Assembly (NCBI GenBank): GCA_965116865.1
Contig: OZ220727.1
Coordinates: 3,162,001 to 3,226,000 of the forward strand
DNA length: 64,000 bases
Reading direction: 5' to 3'
Source: Aldehydirespirator sp965116865
GTDB lineage: Bacteria > Actinomycetota > Acidimicrobiia > Acidimicrobiales > Aldehydirespiratoraceae
This document shows, in pieces, positions 36,016 to 44,195 of the stretch. The position numbers and the translations under genes are program-made. The notes beneath the pieces were generated by a model. The model worked only from the letters and a program-made list of their open reading frames with translations, had not been told where the DNA came from and ran no database searches. Numbering within the stretch: the stretch's first letter is position 1; each line of letters opens with the position of its first letter.

Positions 36016-37782
36016 CTACGCGTAGTACGCGCTGCCCACTCGTTCGAACCGATTGTTGCAGAGTTGCTCGAACGCCCGGAGCGAGAGTCCAGCCGGTTTG
36101 GCGCCACCACCGATCACTGCGCTCACGGCGACCGAGTAGAGGTAGTCGAGCTGGCGCTGCGGTGAGGTGCTGCGCTCAAGACTCTCAAGGTGCGCCGTCA
36201 CGGCATCGATGGCTATGTCGCCCGCGCCGTTGAGCCGCGGGGTGCCTTTCCTTGCGACCTCGAATGTCATGACGAGGTCATAGAACGGCACAAGCTCTCC
36301 TCGCCTGACCTTGTAGCCCTTCTGACTGCGCTGACCCTTGTCAAGGATCGACACCTCCGCCTGGCGAAGGCCAGCGTCCTCTACCGCGTCAAGAAGCGCA
36401 CTCCACACGGCGTCGTCCGAGTTGTGAAATACGACTGAGACGCGCCCGTCCTTGACGACGACGCGCTTCGCCTCTCGGAAGGAGTCGGTGAGCAGCCGCT
36501 GATAGTCGCCGACCGTCTTGCCTCCGTCTGCGACGCGCCGCGACTTGTTGACGACGATCTCTTGGTCGTTGTCGGTTGGATCTCCCAGCCACGCCTCCCA
36601 GACGATGTTGCAATCCGCGTAGTGGATGTTGTTGCCGAAGGGTGGATCGGTGAACACGTAGTCGGCCGAGTTGTCAGCGAGCCAACGCAGGTCGGTCGCG
36701 GACGCCTGGTTAACGTCGACTTCGCCGTCCGGGAGCACGTCGTAGAGCCGGCATACCTGGCGCACCTGGTGACGGAAGACCTCGAACACGTTGGGCTCCG
36801 AGATCAGCTGCGGGATATAGAGAGTGCCGGTCAGCGGACGCTGGCCTCCCTTCGCGTTGTAGCGTCGCATCCGGCTGGCGTGCCACGCCGTGTTTGTAAA
36901 TGCGAACTGCAGCGCCTCCCGAACGGCCACATCGTCTACTTGGCCAATTCGATGCCACAGCCGCGAGAGCGCTATGGCTGGGCGGCGAGCGAACATGTCG
37001 GCGACCGTCTGCACCCCACGAAGATGAAGCGCCGACCTGATGTACATCTCACGGGACGAGTCGATCGGCGCTGTCGGCATCCAGCGAGTGACCCGCCGAC
37101 GTCCGATCTTGTCGATCCGGTTGAGCGCTTCGACGGTGGGATCGCCATGGACCAATCGGCCGCCTGACTCTGGAGCGAGCGTGATCCAGCGCGGCACGGA
37201 TGCGATCGGCACGCCGCCTCTCCGGTCGAACCACCACGGGCAGCCGTCGCACCGAATGTCACGAGGCAGTGGCCGGTCGGGCTCAGTCGCATCCCATAGA
37301 ACGATCTCCGACGCGCACATCGGGCACTCGTAGACCTCCGACCAGACGGTATGGCGCGCTAGCCCTTGGACAACCCCGTCATCGGTGTCGACCGACGACC
37401 AGTACAGGTCGCGTTCTGTTCGCCGCATCCAAGAGCGGTCGAGCGCAGCGACAGCGTCGGACAGCTGCTCGGGGGACACACGTCGTGTGTGGTTGCGGGC
37501 GAGGTGCACCGCGCCGGGCGACAGGTCCGAGAGCGCCGCTCGGCGGCCTGCGAGCACAGCCGCAACTCCTGTCATACCGGACCCGCAGAACGGATCGGCG
37601 ACCAGACCCCCTGGCGCGGTCGACGCCTCAATGAAAGGTTCGATCGCCTCGGGCGGAACCTTGGTGGGATAGGTGTGCGACGTGTACCAAGGCCCACCCT
37701 TGGAGCCGGTCACACTTGGGGGCAACGGCCGATGAGCAGCTAACGACGGCAGGCCTACTTGCTGTTGGCGGGCAGATTCCAT
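36016..37782 (-). CDS. DNA methyltransferase (N6-A/N4-C type), second of a pair
   Basis: 588 residues; start ATG 37782 has an excellent RBS (AAAGGAGG) 7 nt upstream. AdoMet motif I VADPFCGSGMTGVAAVLAGR at residues 61-80; catalytic motif IV TDPPFGNNIHYAD at 378-390. A zinc ribbon lies between (Cys153/156 and Cys178/181) before a long probable target-recognition region. The order motif I, recognition region, motif IV is alpha-like. It overlaps the upstream methyltransferase gene by 28 bp. It shares the whole architecture with that gene, so they are paralogues, probably methylating the two strands of an asymmetric site. Confidence 0.85.
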   Translation of the reverse strand: MESARQQQVGLPSLAAHRPLPPSVTGSKGGPWYTSHTYPTKVPPEAIEPFIEASTAPGGLVADPFCGSGMTGVAAVLAGRRAALSDLSPGAVHLARNHTRRVSPEQLSDAVAALDRSWMRRTERDLYWSSVDTDDGVVQGLARHTVWSEVYECPMCASEIVLWDATEPDRPLPRDIRCDGCPWWFDRRGGVPIASVPRWITLAPESGGRLVHGDPTVEALNRIDKIGRRRVTRWMPTAPIDSSREMYIRSALHLRGVQTVADMFARRPAIALSRLWHRIGQVDDVAVREALQFAFTNTAWHASRMRRYNAKGGQRPLTGTLYIPQLISEPNVFEVFRHQVRQVCRLYDVLPDGEVDVNQASATDLRWLADNSADYVFTDPPFGNNIHYADCNIVWEAWLGDPTDNDQEIVVNKSRRVADGGKTVGDYQRLLTDSFREAKRVVVKDGRVSVVFHNSDDAVWSALLDAVEDAGLRQAEVSILDKGQRSQKGYKVRRGELVPFYDLVMTFEVARKGTPRLNGAGDIAIDAVTAHLESLERSTSPQRQLDYLYSVAVSAVIGGGAKPAGLSLRAFEQLCNNRFERVGSAYYA

Positions 37783-39515
37783 GCGTTTCCCCTCCTTTCA
37801 AGAATCTCGCTGCACAGAGACTCGACGGCGGCGAAGCTCCAGCCGGCAGGCGATGCACCTCCGGCGAGTAGGTAACGCATCACTTGCGAGTGCAGCCACG
37901 GCGTAGTCCGACGCGATGCAGGCTGGTGCGCGACGTACTCCGCTAGTTCCTTCTCGATCTCGGCTCGGTCCACCTCCCGGCGCTGAGCATTGGGCCCGGG
38001 CTGGGTTCCAGCAGCGAGGTGCATCACGAGGTCGAAGTTCGCAACCTTCTCCCCCTTGTCCTCATGTCGGAGTCCCTTGAACGACGCCTGCCCCTTGTCC
38101 ATCACAACGGCAGCTTCCACGCGCAGCCCCGCCGAATCGACAGCGTTCTGAATGGACGACCACACCGCATCATCTGAGTTGTGGAACTGCAGCGAAGCCC
38201 AAGCACCGGGCCGCATCACACGACTTATCTCCCCCATCGCCCGGCTCATCGCCTTCTCATAATCGTCGAGCGTCGTTCGGCCCAACTCGGCCGTCAAGCG
38301 TCTGTTGACCACAGTCTCAGCAGCAACGTCGGTCTGCTCGCCCAGCCACGCCTCCCACAGGAAGGACGAGTCGCTGTAGTAGATGTTCGAGCCGAATGGC
38401 GGATCAGCGAACACATAATCGACGCTGCTATCCGCTGTCCACGCGAGCTGCTCGGCGGATCCAAGGTAAACCTCACACGAACCAGGCGCTTCCCAGGTCT
38501 GCCGGTACATGTCGGTGATGGTCGCGAGCTTGCGGCGGAAGAGGCTGAACACGTTGAACTCGTAGTTCAACGACGCCAGATACATGGTGGACGACAAGAC
38601 GTTGGTCGGCCGCCGCGGATGCCACTGGTAGCGACGAGACGCGCGGTTGACGCTCGCGGTGAACACGAAGCGAAGGCCGGCGCGAAGCGAAGGTTCCTCA
38701 ACCTGCCCGATCGCACTCCAGAGTGCCGACAGTGCGTACAGATTGCGAGCCGTGAAGAAGTCTGCCGAGGTGACGATGCCTTGAACCTCGTGCTGGGCTC
38801 GCCACATCTCGCGCCATGACTCCCAGGGAACGCTCGGGTGCCAGTGCGGGATGTCAGCCCGTTCGACTCGATCCCCCTGTCCCGTCGCCTCGACCGGCCT
38901 CACGAGTCGAGCCGCTTGACCGTCGAGGCTGATGTTCTCTTGCACCGGCTGGGAACGCAGCCATTGGAGGTCCGTCTTCTTGAAAGGTCCGTGGCCCACA
39001 GGGCACGACGGCTCCTTAAGTACAGATCCCTCCTCATGGTCTACTGCCGCGTCCCAGAACAAGATCTCGCGCTCGCATCGCGAACACCGGTAGAGGTCAG
39101 ACCAGACCGTGTGCTCGATCCGTCCCCCGGGCACGCCATACAGATCCAGCTCCAGTGGCCCAAGTCCGGCAAGCAGCTCGGAGGCGACCTGCTTGAAGCG
39201 ATCGGGATTGACACGTGCGGTGTACCCGCGCGCGATGTGAACCGCGGCCGGCGATAGATCGGACAGCACGGCACGCCGCCCAGTCAGCACCGCGGCGACG
39301 CCCGTCTGGCCAGACCCGCAGAACGGGTCGAGCACCACATCGTCGGGATCGGTGTAGTGCTCGATCAGCTGCTTTAGGCCCTCCACCGGCACCTTCGTGT
39401 GGTACGAGTGCGCCCGGTAGAAGACGCTCCCCTTGCCGCCTGCTATGTCGTCCGTCATGGGCTGACGCGGCCGAGCCTCACGGCGCTCCGGAGATTGAGG
39501 AGGAGAATCAGCCAT
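37755..39515 (-). CDS. DNA methyltransferase (N6-A/N4-C type), first of a pair
   Basis: 586 residues from ATG 39515; the frame is open to 39611, but this start aligns the N-terminus with the paralogue (both reach the TKVP motif at about residue 40). Motif I LDPFCGSGQTGVAAVLTGRR and motif IV ADPPFGSNIYYSDSSFLWEA are intact. A zinc-ribbon-like segment CSRCEREILFWDAA...CPVGH is present. Downstream it overlaps the second methyltransferase by 28 bp. First gene of the presumed restriction-modification operon; GC content is lower than in core genes. Confidence 0.85.
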   Translation of the reverse strand: MADSPPQSPERREARPRQPMTDDIAGGKGSVFYRAHSYHTKVPVEGLKQLIEHYTDPDDVVLDPFCGSGQTGVAAVLTGRRAVLSDLSPAAVHIARGYTARVNPDRFKQVASELLAGLGPLELDLYGVPGGRIEHTVWSDLYRCSRCEREILFWDAAVDHEEGSVLKEPSCPVGHGPFKKTDLQWLRSQPVQENISLDGQAARLVRPVEATGQGDRVERADIPHWHPSVPWESWREMWRAQHEVQGIVTSADFFTARNLYALSALWSAIGQVEEPSLRAGLRFVFTASVNRASRRYQWHPRRPTNVLSSTMYLASLNYEFNVFSLFRRKLATITDMYRQTWEAPGSCEVYLGSAEQLAWTADSSVDYVFADPPFGSNIYYSDSSFLWEAWLGEQTDVAAETVVNRRLTAELGRTTLDDYEKAMSRAMGEISRVMRPGAWASLQFHNSDDAVWSSIQNAVDSAGLRVEAAVVMDKGQASFKGLRHEDKGEKVANFDLVMHLAAGTQPGPNAQRREVDRAEIEKELAEYVAHQPASRRTTPWLHSQVMRYLLAGGASPAGWSFAAVESLCSEILERRGNAWNLPANSK

Positions 39516-39649
39516 GACCGGCTGCCCACACTCCGCGATAGCAGACGGCAAACACTGCGGGGAGCCTAGGTCGGCTCGTCGCGGTTCTCCAGAGGACGTG
39601 CTTGAAGACATGACTCACCAAGCTATGCACCGGGTGTGACATGGTTTCG

Positions 39650-39956
39650 AACGCGTGTTCGTATACATCGAACCGCTCGGCTGTGGCGGGGCCGGCTGCA
39701 ACGGTTCTCGAGCCCGGCGCGGCCCTCGGCGCGGCAGCGGTCCCGCCACTTGCGCACGGTGGCGGGGCGCCTGAAAGCACGCCTCGACGAGGGCGACGCG
39801 GTCCCGCCACTTGCGCACGGTGGCGGGACCGACCTGGAACCGCTGCGCCGCCGCAGCCACGCTCCAGCCGTCGTCTGTGACCAGCCTCGCCATCTTGAGC
39901 CGGGCCGCCGGAGCGAGCGCCGCGTCGGGATGCTGAGGCCGTCCAGCCTGTGACAT
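39650..39956 (-). pseudogene. IS481-type transposase N-terminal remnant
   Basis: MSQAGRPQHPDAALAPAARL then KMARLVTDDGWSVAAAAQRF and VGPATVRKWRDR is the helix-turn-helix start of an IS481 transposase. The rest is broken; within it a 29-bp segment (CGGTCCCGCCACTTGCGCAC...) is duplicated at 39738 and 39800 (period 62). Confidence 0.6.
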
Positions 39957-39962
39957 GAGGTT

Positions 39963-40011
39963 CTCCTGAGGGAGGTCGCGAGTTGACTGACCCCGCGTCC
40001 TCCCTCAGGAG
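39963..40011. repeat. 13-bp perfect inverted repeat (hairpin)
   Basis: CTCCTGAGGGAGG at 39963-39975 and its exact complement at 39999-40011 with a 23-nt loop. It lies just upstream of the IS481 remnant start; either an IS end structure or a bidirectional terminator between the island and acpS. Confidence 0.8.
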
Positions 40012-40124
40012 ATCACCCCGACCCGGCCATCCCTCACCCGTCGCAGCAGGGACAACATCTGTGGTTGTCACATCTAGCGAACAATCCGCGCTCGCTCCGG
40101 AGGAGACCGCACAGGGTGCCTCGG

Positions 40125-40130
40125 TATCGT
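40125..40130 (+). promoter_or_regulatory. -10 box (TATCGT) for a leaderless acpS transcript
   Basis: TATCGT ends 6 nt before GTG 40137; this spacing supports both the promoter and that start codon. Confidence 0.45.
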
Positions 40131-40136
40131 TGTGGG

Positions 40137-40544
40137 GTGGCTGAGGACGTCAGGGGTCTGTCCGTTGCCGGAGTGGTAGGGATCGGTGCCGACCTGGTCG
40201 ACATCGACCGGTTCCGCATGGTGCTTCGGCGGCGCCCGTCCGTCGTCGGCCGGCTGTTCACCGCGGGCGAGCGGACCTACGCTGAACGGGCCGCCGATCC
40301 GGCCGTCCGGCTGGCGGCTCGCTTCGCGGCCAAGGAGGCGGCCCTCAAGGCTCTCGGCTACGGTCTCGGCGGGATGCGCATGGCCGACATCGAGGTGGTC
40401 CGGGACGCCAGCGGCCGCCCCGAGCTGGTTCTCCACGGCGACGCGAGCGCCACCGCGGCCGGCCACGGCGTCGGCCGCTGGCTCGTGTCGCTGTCCCACA
40501 CCGACCATCTAGCCCAGGCGACCGTTGTTGCGCTTGTCCGCTGA
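40137..40544 (+). CDS. acpS: Holo-[acyl-carrier-protein] synthase
   Basis: 135 residues from GTG 40137. It transfers phosphopantetheine from CoA to acyl carrier protein. VVGIGADLVDIDRFRMVL holds the metal-binding Asp and RFAAKEAALKAL the catalytic WAAKEA-type motif; LVSLSHTDHLAQATVVA ends the fold. Its final codons are in the first unit of a 72-bp tandem array. Confidence 0.93.
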   Translation: MAEDVRGLSVAGVVGIGADLVDIDRFRMVLRRRPSVVGRLFTAGERTYAERAADPAVRLAARFAAKEAALKALGYGLGGMRMADIEVVRDASGRPELVLHGDASATAAGHGVGRWLVSLSHTDHLAQATVVALVR

Positions 40545-40785
40545 GATGACCTCTGCCGCGGTCCGCGTGTGGTCAGCCGTGCTGTGCGGGCGACCGTTGT
40601 TGCGCTTGTCCGCTGAGATGACCTCTGCCGCGGTCCGCGTGTGGTCAGCCGTGCTGTGCGGGCGACCGTTGTTGCGCTTGTCCGCTGAGATGACCTCTGC
40701 CGCGGTCCGCGTGTGGTCAGCCGTGCTGTGCGGGCGACCGTTGTTGCGCTCGCCCGTTGAGATGACTCCCGTCGGCGTCCAGCTG
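40519..40785. repeat. 72-bp tandem array at the acpS 3' end (about 3.5 copies)
   Basis: GCGACCGTTGTTGCGCTTGT recurs at 40519, 40591, 40663 and 40735. The recurring part of about 34 bp holds the last acpS codons and stop; the intervening 38 bp (CTCTGCCGCGGTCCGCGTGT...) is unrelated. The last copy has several base changes. Confidence 0.95.
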
Positions 40786-40832
40786 CGTGCCCTCCGGGGA
40801 TGGCCGCCCCGGCGACTCGCTTGAGGTGAGCG

Positions 40833-42185
40833 ATGATTCCGGTCGTTGCGCCGACTCGGATGGCTGAGATCGACGCCGCCGCGCCGGAGCCGACCGGGGT
40901 GCTGGTCGAGCGGGCCGGTGCGGCTGTGGCCCGGGCCGCGGCGGAGATGGCGGGCGGGTGCTACGGGCGCCGGGTGGTGGTGCTGGCCGGTCCCGGCAAC
41001 AACGGCGCCGACGGCCGGGCCGCGGCGCGCCGTCTACGGCGCCGAGGCATGCGGGTACGGGTGGTCTCCGCCACCGAGGCTCCTCCCGAGACGCTCCCCG
41101 CGGCCGACCTGTACATCGACGCGGCCTTCGGTACGGGACTCTCCCGGCCCTATGCGCCGCCCCGGCGCGGCGACCCCGACGCTCCGGTGCTGGCCGTGGA
41201 CACACCGAGTGGGCTCGACGGGCTCACCGGCGGCATCCTGGGCGGGCCGGTGTGGCCGGCGCAGCGGACGGTCACCTTCGCGGCGCTCAAGCCGGGCCTG
41301 CTGTTCGGCGAGGGGCGGGCCGTCTGCGGGGAGACGACCGTCGCTGATATCGGCCTTGCCGTCGACGACAACGACAGCGACGCGTGCGGGCTGCTCACCG
41401 ACGGCGATGTCGATCCCTTGCCCGCTGGCACCGGCGCCACCCACAAGTGGCATGCCGCCGCACTGGTGGTGGCCGGCTCGCCGGGCATGGGCGGAGCAGC
41501 GTCCCTGGCATGCGAGGCCGCACTGCGCAGCGGAGCCCGCATGGTCCATCTCAATGTTCCCGCGACGGCCGGGGTGACTTCGCCCGTCGAGGCTGTGCGA
41601 TCCGAGCCGCCGCTGGCCGTGGACGCCGGCCGTTTCCTGGTGTGCGCGGCCGGGCCGGGTCTGGGCACCGATCAGCGGGCCGCCGCTCGTCTCGCGGACG
41701 CGCTCGCTCTGGGTTTGCCGACGGTGATCGACGCCGACGGTCTGCGCCTGCTGCACGATCCGACGGTTGCCTCGATCATGGACCGGCGCAACCGCAACTC
41801 GGTTCCGACCGCTCTGACGCCTCACGACGCCGAACTCGAGGCGCTCGTGTCGGCCAGGCCCGGCCCGGACCGCATCGGGGCCGCCCGGGCGGCCGCGGCC
41901 CAGTCGGGCGCGGTCGTGCTGCTCAAGGGCGGCCCCACTGTCGTGGCCGATCCCGACGGGCGGGTCAGGATCGTCTCCAGCGGCGACGCCCGTCTTGCCA
42001 CGGCAGGCGCCGGCGACGTCCTCACTGGCATGATCGCGGGTCGCTTGGCTGCCTTCGGACCCGAGCGCCTGCTCGACCGCGTGGCCGAGGCGGCCCACCT
42101 TCACGGGAGGGCCGCCTCCGCGGTCGGAGGCGTCCGGCTGCTGGCCGGCGACCTGATCGACGCCCTCAAGGGGCTGCGCGGATAG
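40833..42185 (+). CDS. nnr: Bifunctional NAD(P)HX epimerase / dehydratase
   Basis: 450 residues. The N-terminal YjeF_N domain (RMAEIDAAAPEPTGVLVERA, VLAGPGNNGADGRAAAR, DAAFGTGLSR, VDTPSGLDG) epimerizes damaged NAD(P)H hydrates; the C-terminal carbohydrate-kinase-like domain (HKWHAAALVVAGSPGMGGA, CAAGPGLG, LTPHDAELEAL, GDARLATAGAGDVLTGMIAG) dehydrates them. Both are complete. acpS-nnr-alr-tsaE order is common in bacteria. Confidence 0.95.
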   Translation: MIPVVAPTRMAEIDAAAPEPTGVLVERAGAAVARAAAEMAGGCYGRRVVVLAGPGNNGADGRAAARRLRRRGMRVRVVSATEAPPETLPAADLYIDAAFGTGLSRPYAPPRRGDPDAPVLAVDTPSGLDGLTGGILGGPVWPAQRTVTFAALKPGLLFGEGRAVCGETTVADIGLAVDDNDSDACGLLTDGDVDPLPAGTGATHKWHAAALVVAGSPGMGGAASLACEAALRSGARMVHLNVPATAGVTSPVEAVRSEPPLAVDAGRFLVCAAGPGLGTDQRAAARLADALALGLPTVIDADGLRLLHDPTVASIMDRRNRNSVPTALTPHDAELEALVSARPGPDRIGAARAAAAQSGAVVLLKGGPTVVADPDGRVRIVSSGDARLATAGAGDVLTGMIAGRLAAFGPERLLDRVAEAAHLHGRAASAVGGVRLLAGDLIDALKGLRG

Positions 42186-42197
42186 GAGTGGGCCCGT

Positions 42198-42312
42198 CGT
42201 GTCGCTGCGGTGTCATTCCCGCTCTTGTTCGCTGCGCTCACGGGCCGCTCGGGCCACGGCCTCGCCTGTATGGGCCGCGTCGCTCCCGCCTATTCGCTCG
42301 GCCTCTCAGGCT
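42198..42312 (+). mobile_element. Copy of the dispersed MITE-like element after nnr
   Basis: GTCGTGTCGCTGCGGTGTCA, TTCCCGCTCTTGTTCGCTGC, GGCCACGGCCTCGCCTGTAT and CCTATTCGCTCGGCCTCT match the copies at 34743 and 61905. The left inverted repeat is missing. Confidence 0.8.
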
Positions 42313-42366
42313 GTCACGCCGTGAACGCGTGGGCGTTGCCGGCTGAATCGGCAGCGGTGGAGGCCG

Positions 42367-42477
42367 GTTCGGGCGTTGCGGGCTGCCAGTGCGGTGGACA
42401 GGCACCCCGTCATGCGGGATTCCACCGTCCGGGAGACCAGGTTCGGGCTTTGTGGGCTGCCAGTGCGGTGGACAGGC
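42367..42477. repeat. Repeat-spacer-repeat duplication, period 74, before alr
   Basis: GGTTCGGGCGTTGCGGGCTG... (37 bp) at 42367 recurs at 42441 with two changes; the spacer is 37 bp. Confidence 0.9.
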
Positions 42478-42513
42478 TGTGTGCCGGCGGCGCGCTGTGA
42501 GTTTGGCCGCAGC

Positions 42514-43650
42514 GTGAGCGTCCCTGGCCTGTCGGCACGCATGGCCAGAGTTCGGCTCTCCGCCATCGAGGCCAATGTCCGTCGGCTGGTCGAGCGGGCC
42601 GGCACAGCTGCCCTGTGCGCCGTGGTCAAGGCCAACGGCTACGGCCACGGGGCTGTTGCTGCGTCCCGGGCCGCCTTGGCGGGGGGAGCGTCCTGGCTTG
42701 CTGTGGCCACCATCCCGGAAGCTCTGGAGATTGCCGACCGCACCGAGGGCGACGTGCCCGTGCTCGTCTTGTCGGAGGTCGCTCCCCGGCTGGTGCCCGA
42801 CGCCGCGGGCCGGTGCGGGGAGCGGGTGCGGTTCACGGTGGCGTCGGTCGCCGGCATCGAGGCGGCAGCCGGCGCGGGGGGACCCGAGCGGTCCGTGCAT
42901 CTCAAGGTTGATACCGGCATGCATCGAATGGGCGCTTTGCCGGGCGAGTTCGATGCGATGGCCCAAGCTCTGATCGCGGCCGGATCACGGCTGCGTCTCG
43001 AGGGCTTGTGGACCCACCTCGCGGTGGCGGACGCACCGGACGACCCGTTCACGGCCGAGCAGCTGCGACGGTTCGATGCCGCGATTGCCGAGCTGCGGGC
43101 GAGCGGTCTGAGCGCCGACGTTGTGCATGCCGCCAACTCGGCCGGGCTTATGGCCCATCCCGACGCGCGCCGCGACATGGTCCGGGCCGGCATCGCCATC
43201 TACGGCGTCTCTCCCTCGCCGGAGCTGGAGGGCGCCCTGAAGCTGGAGCCGGCGCTCGAATTGGTGTCGCGGGTCACAGCAGTCCGGACGGTGGCACCGG
43301 GTGAGAGCGTGTCGTACGGACGGTGCTGGCGGGCCGAGGGGCCCACCCGGGTGGCTACGGTGGCGATCGGCTACGCCGACGGCGTCCGGCGCGACAGCGG
43401 CACGGCCGGGGTGGAGGTGCTGGTGCGGGGCCGGCGCTGCCCGATAGTGGGAACGGTGACCATGGACCAGCTCATGGTGGCGCTCGACCCGACCATCGCG
43501 TCAGCCGCCGCCACCGGCGACGAGGTGGTGCTCATCGGCCGCCAGGGCGTTGAGGAGGTCACCGCCGCCGAGGTGGCCTGCCGACTCGGCACCGTCGCCT
43601 ACGAGGTTCTGACCTCGATCTCCGCCCGGGTGCCCCGCCTGTGCGTCTGA
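42514..43650 (+). CDS. alr: Alanine racemase
   Basis: 378 residues from GTG 42514 (ATG 42541 is an alternative). It makes D-alanine for peptidoglycan. The PLP lysine is in CAVVKANGYGHGA; HLKVDTGMHRMGALP, DMVRAGIAIYGVSP, SYGRCWRAEGPTRVATVAIGYADG (catalytic tyrosine region) and MDQLMVAL are present. Length is typical. Confidence 0.95.
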   Translation: MSVPGLSARMARVRLSAIEANVRRLVERAGTAALCAVVKANGYGHGAVAASRAALAGGASWLAVATIPEALEIADRTEGDVPVLVLSEVAPRLVPDAAGRCGERVRFTVASVAGIEAAAGAGGPERSVHLKVDTGMHRMGALPGEFDAMAQALIAAGSRLRLEGLWTHLAVADAPDDPFTAEQLRRFDAAIAELRASGLSADVVHAANSAGLMAHPDARRDMVRAGIAIYGVSPSPELEGALKLEPALELVSRVTAVRTVAPGESVSYGRCWRAEGPTRVATVAIGYADGVRRDSGTAGVEVLVRGRRCPIVGTVTMDQLMVALDPTIASAAATGDEVVLIGRQGVEEVTAAEVACRLGTVAYEVLTSISARVPRLCV

Positions 43651-44195
43651 GGCGGGGAGACCACCGGTCGGCGCCCCGGGCGACGACTCCCGCCGGTCGT
43701 TCGGTTCGCCGCGCGGCGCGTCGTCCTCGGCCGGGCAGCAGACCCGGGAGCAGAGGCTCTCCTGCCGCGCCTGTCGGCATCGGTCGGCCGTCGATGGGCT
43801 GCGCCGGATTGCGTCAGGTTAGAGTGTGCGACGCGTCTGCGTCGTTCGCCCACAGTCGAAGAGTCCCGCATGTTCAAGCCTAACCCGCTGCTGCGGGCAT
43901 CCGGCCACCGCGCTGCGCTGCTCGCGCGGCCCGGCACCCGGTCGGCGTCGCGGTCTTCTCATGCTGCGCTGTTCGCGCGGCCCGGCACCCGGTCGGCGTC
44001 GCGGTCTTCTCATGCTGCGCTGTTCGCGCGGCCCGGCACCCGGTCGGCGTCGCGGTCTTCTCATGCTGCGCTGTTCGCGCGGCCCGGCAACTTGACGGGG
44101 GGCCGCTGCAGGGGTGCTCCGTGGCCGGCGGGCGGGCGGGAGCGTCCCAGCCGGCGGTGCGATCGGTCCCATCGGTCGTCCGAGGCGGGAACGCA
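43651..44195. other. 545-bp intergenic region with a 51-bp tandem repeat
   Basis: No gene is evident. The GC-rich first part has no recognisable signal. From 43912 a 51-bp unit (GCTGCGCTGTTCGCGCGGCC...) recurs at 43963, 44014 and 44065. The region between the array and the next ATG carries a plausible RBS (CGAGGCGGGA). Confidence 0.8.
43912..44090. repeat. 51-bp tandem array, about 3.5 copies
   Basis: Starts at 43912, 43963, 44014 and 44065; the first and last copies differ slightly at their ends. Period differs from the 72-bp class. Confidence 0.93.
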
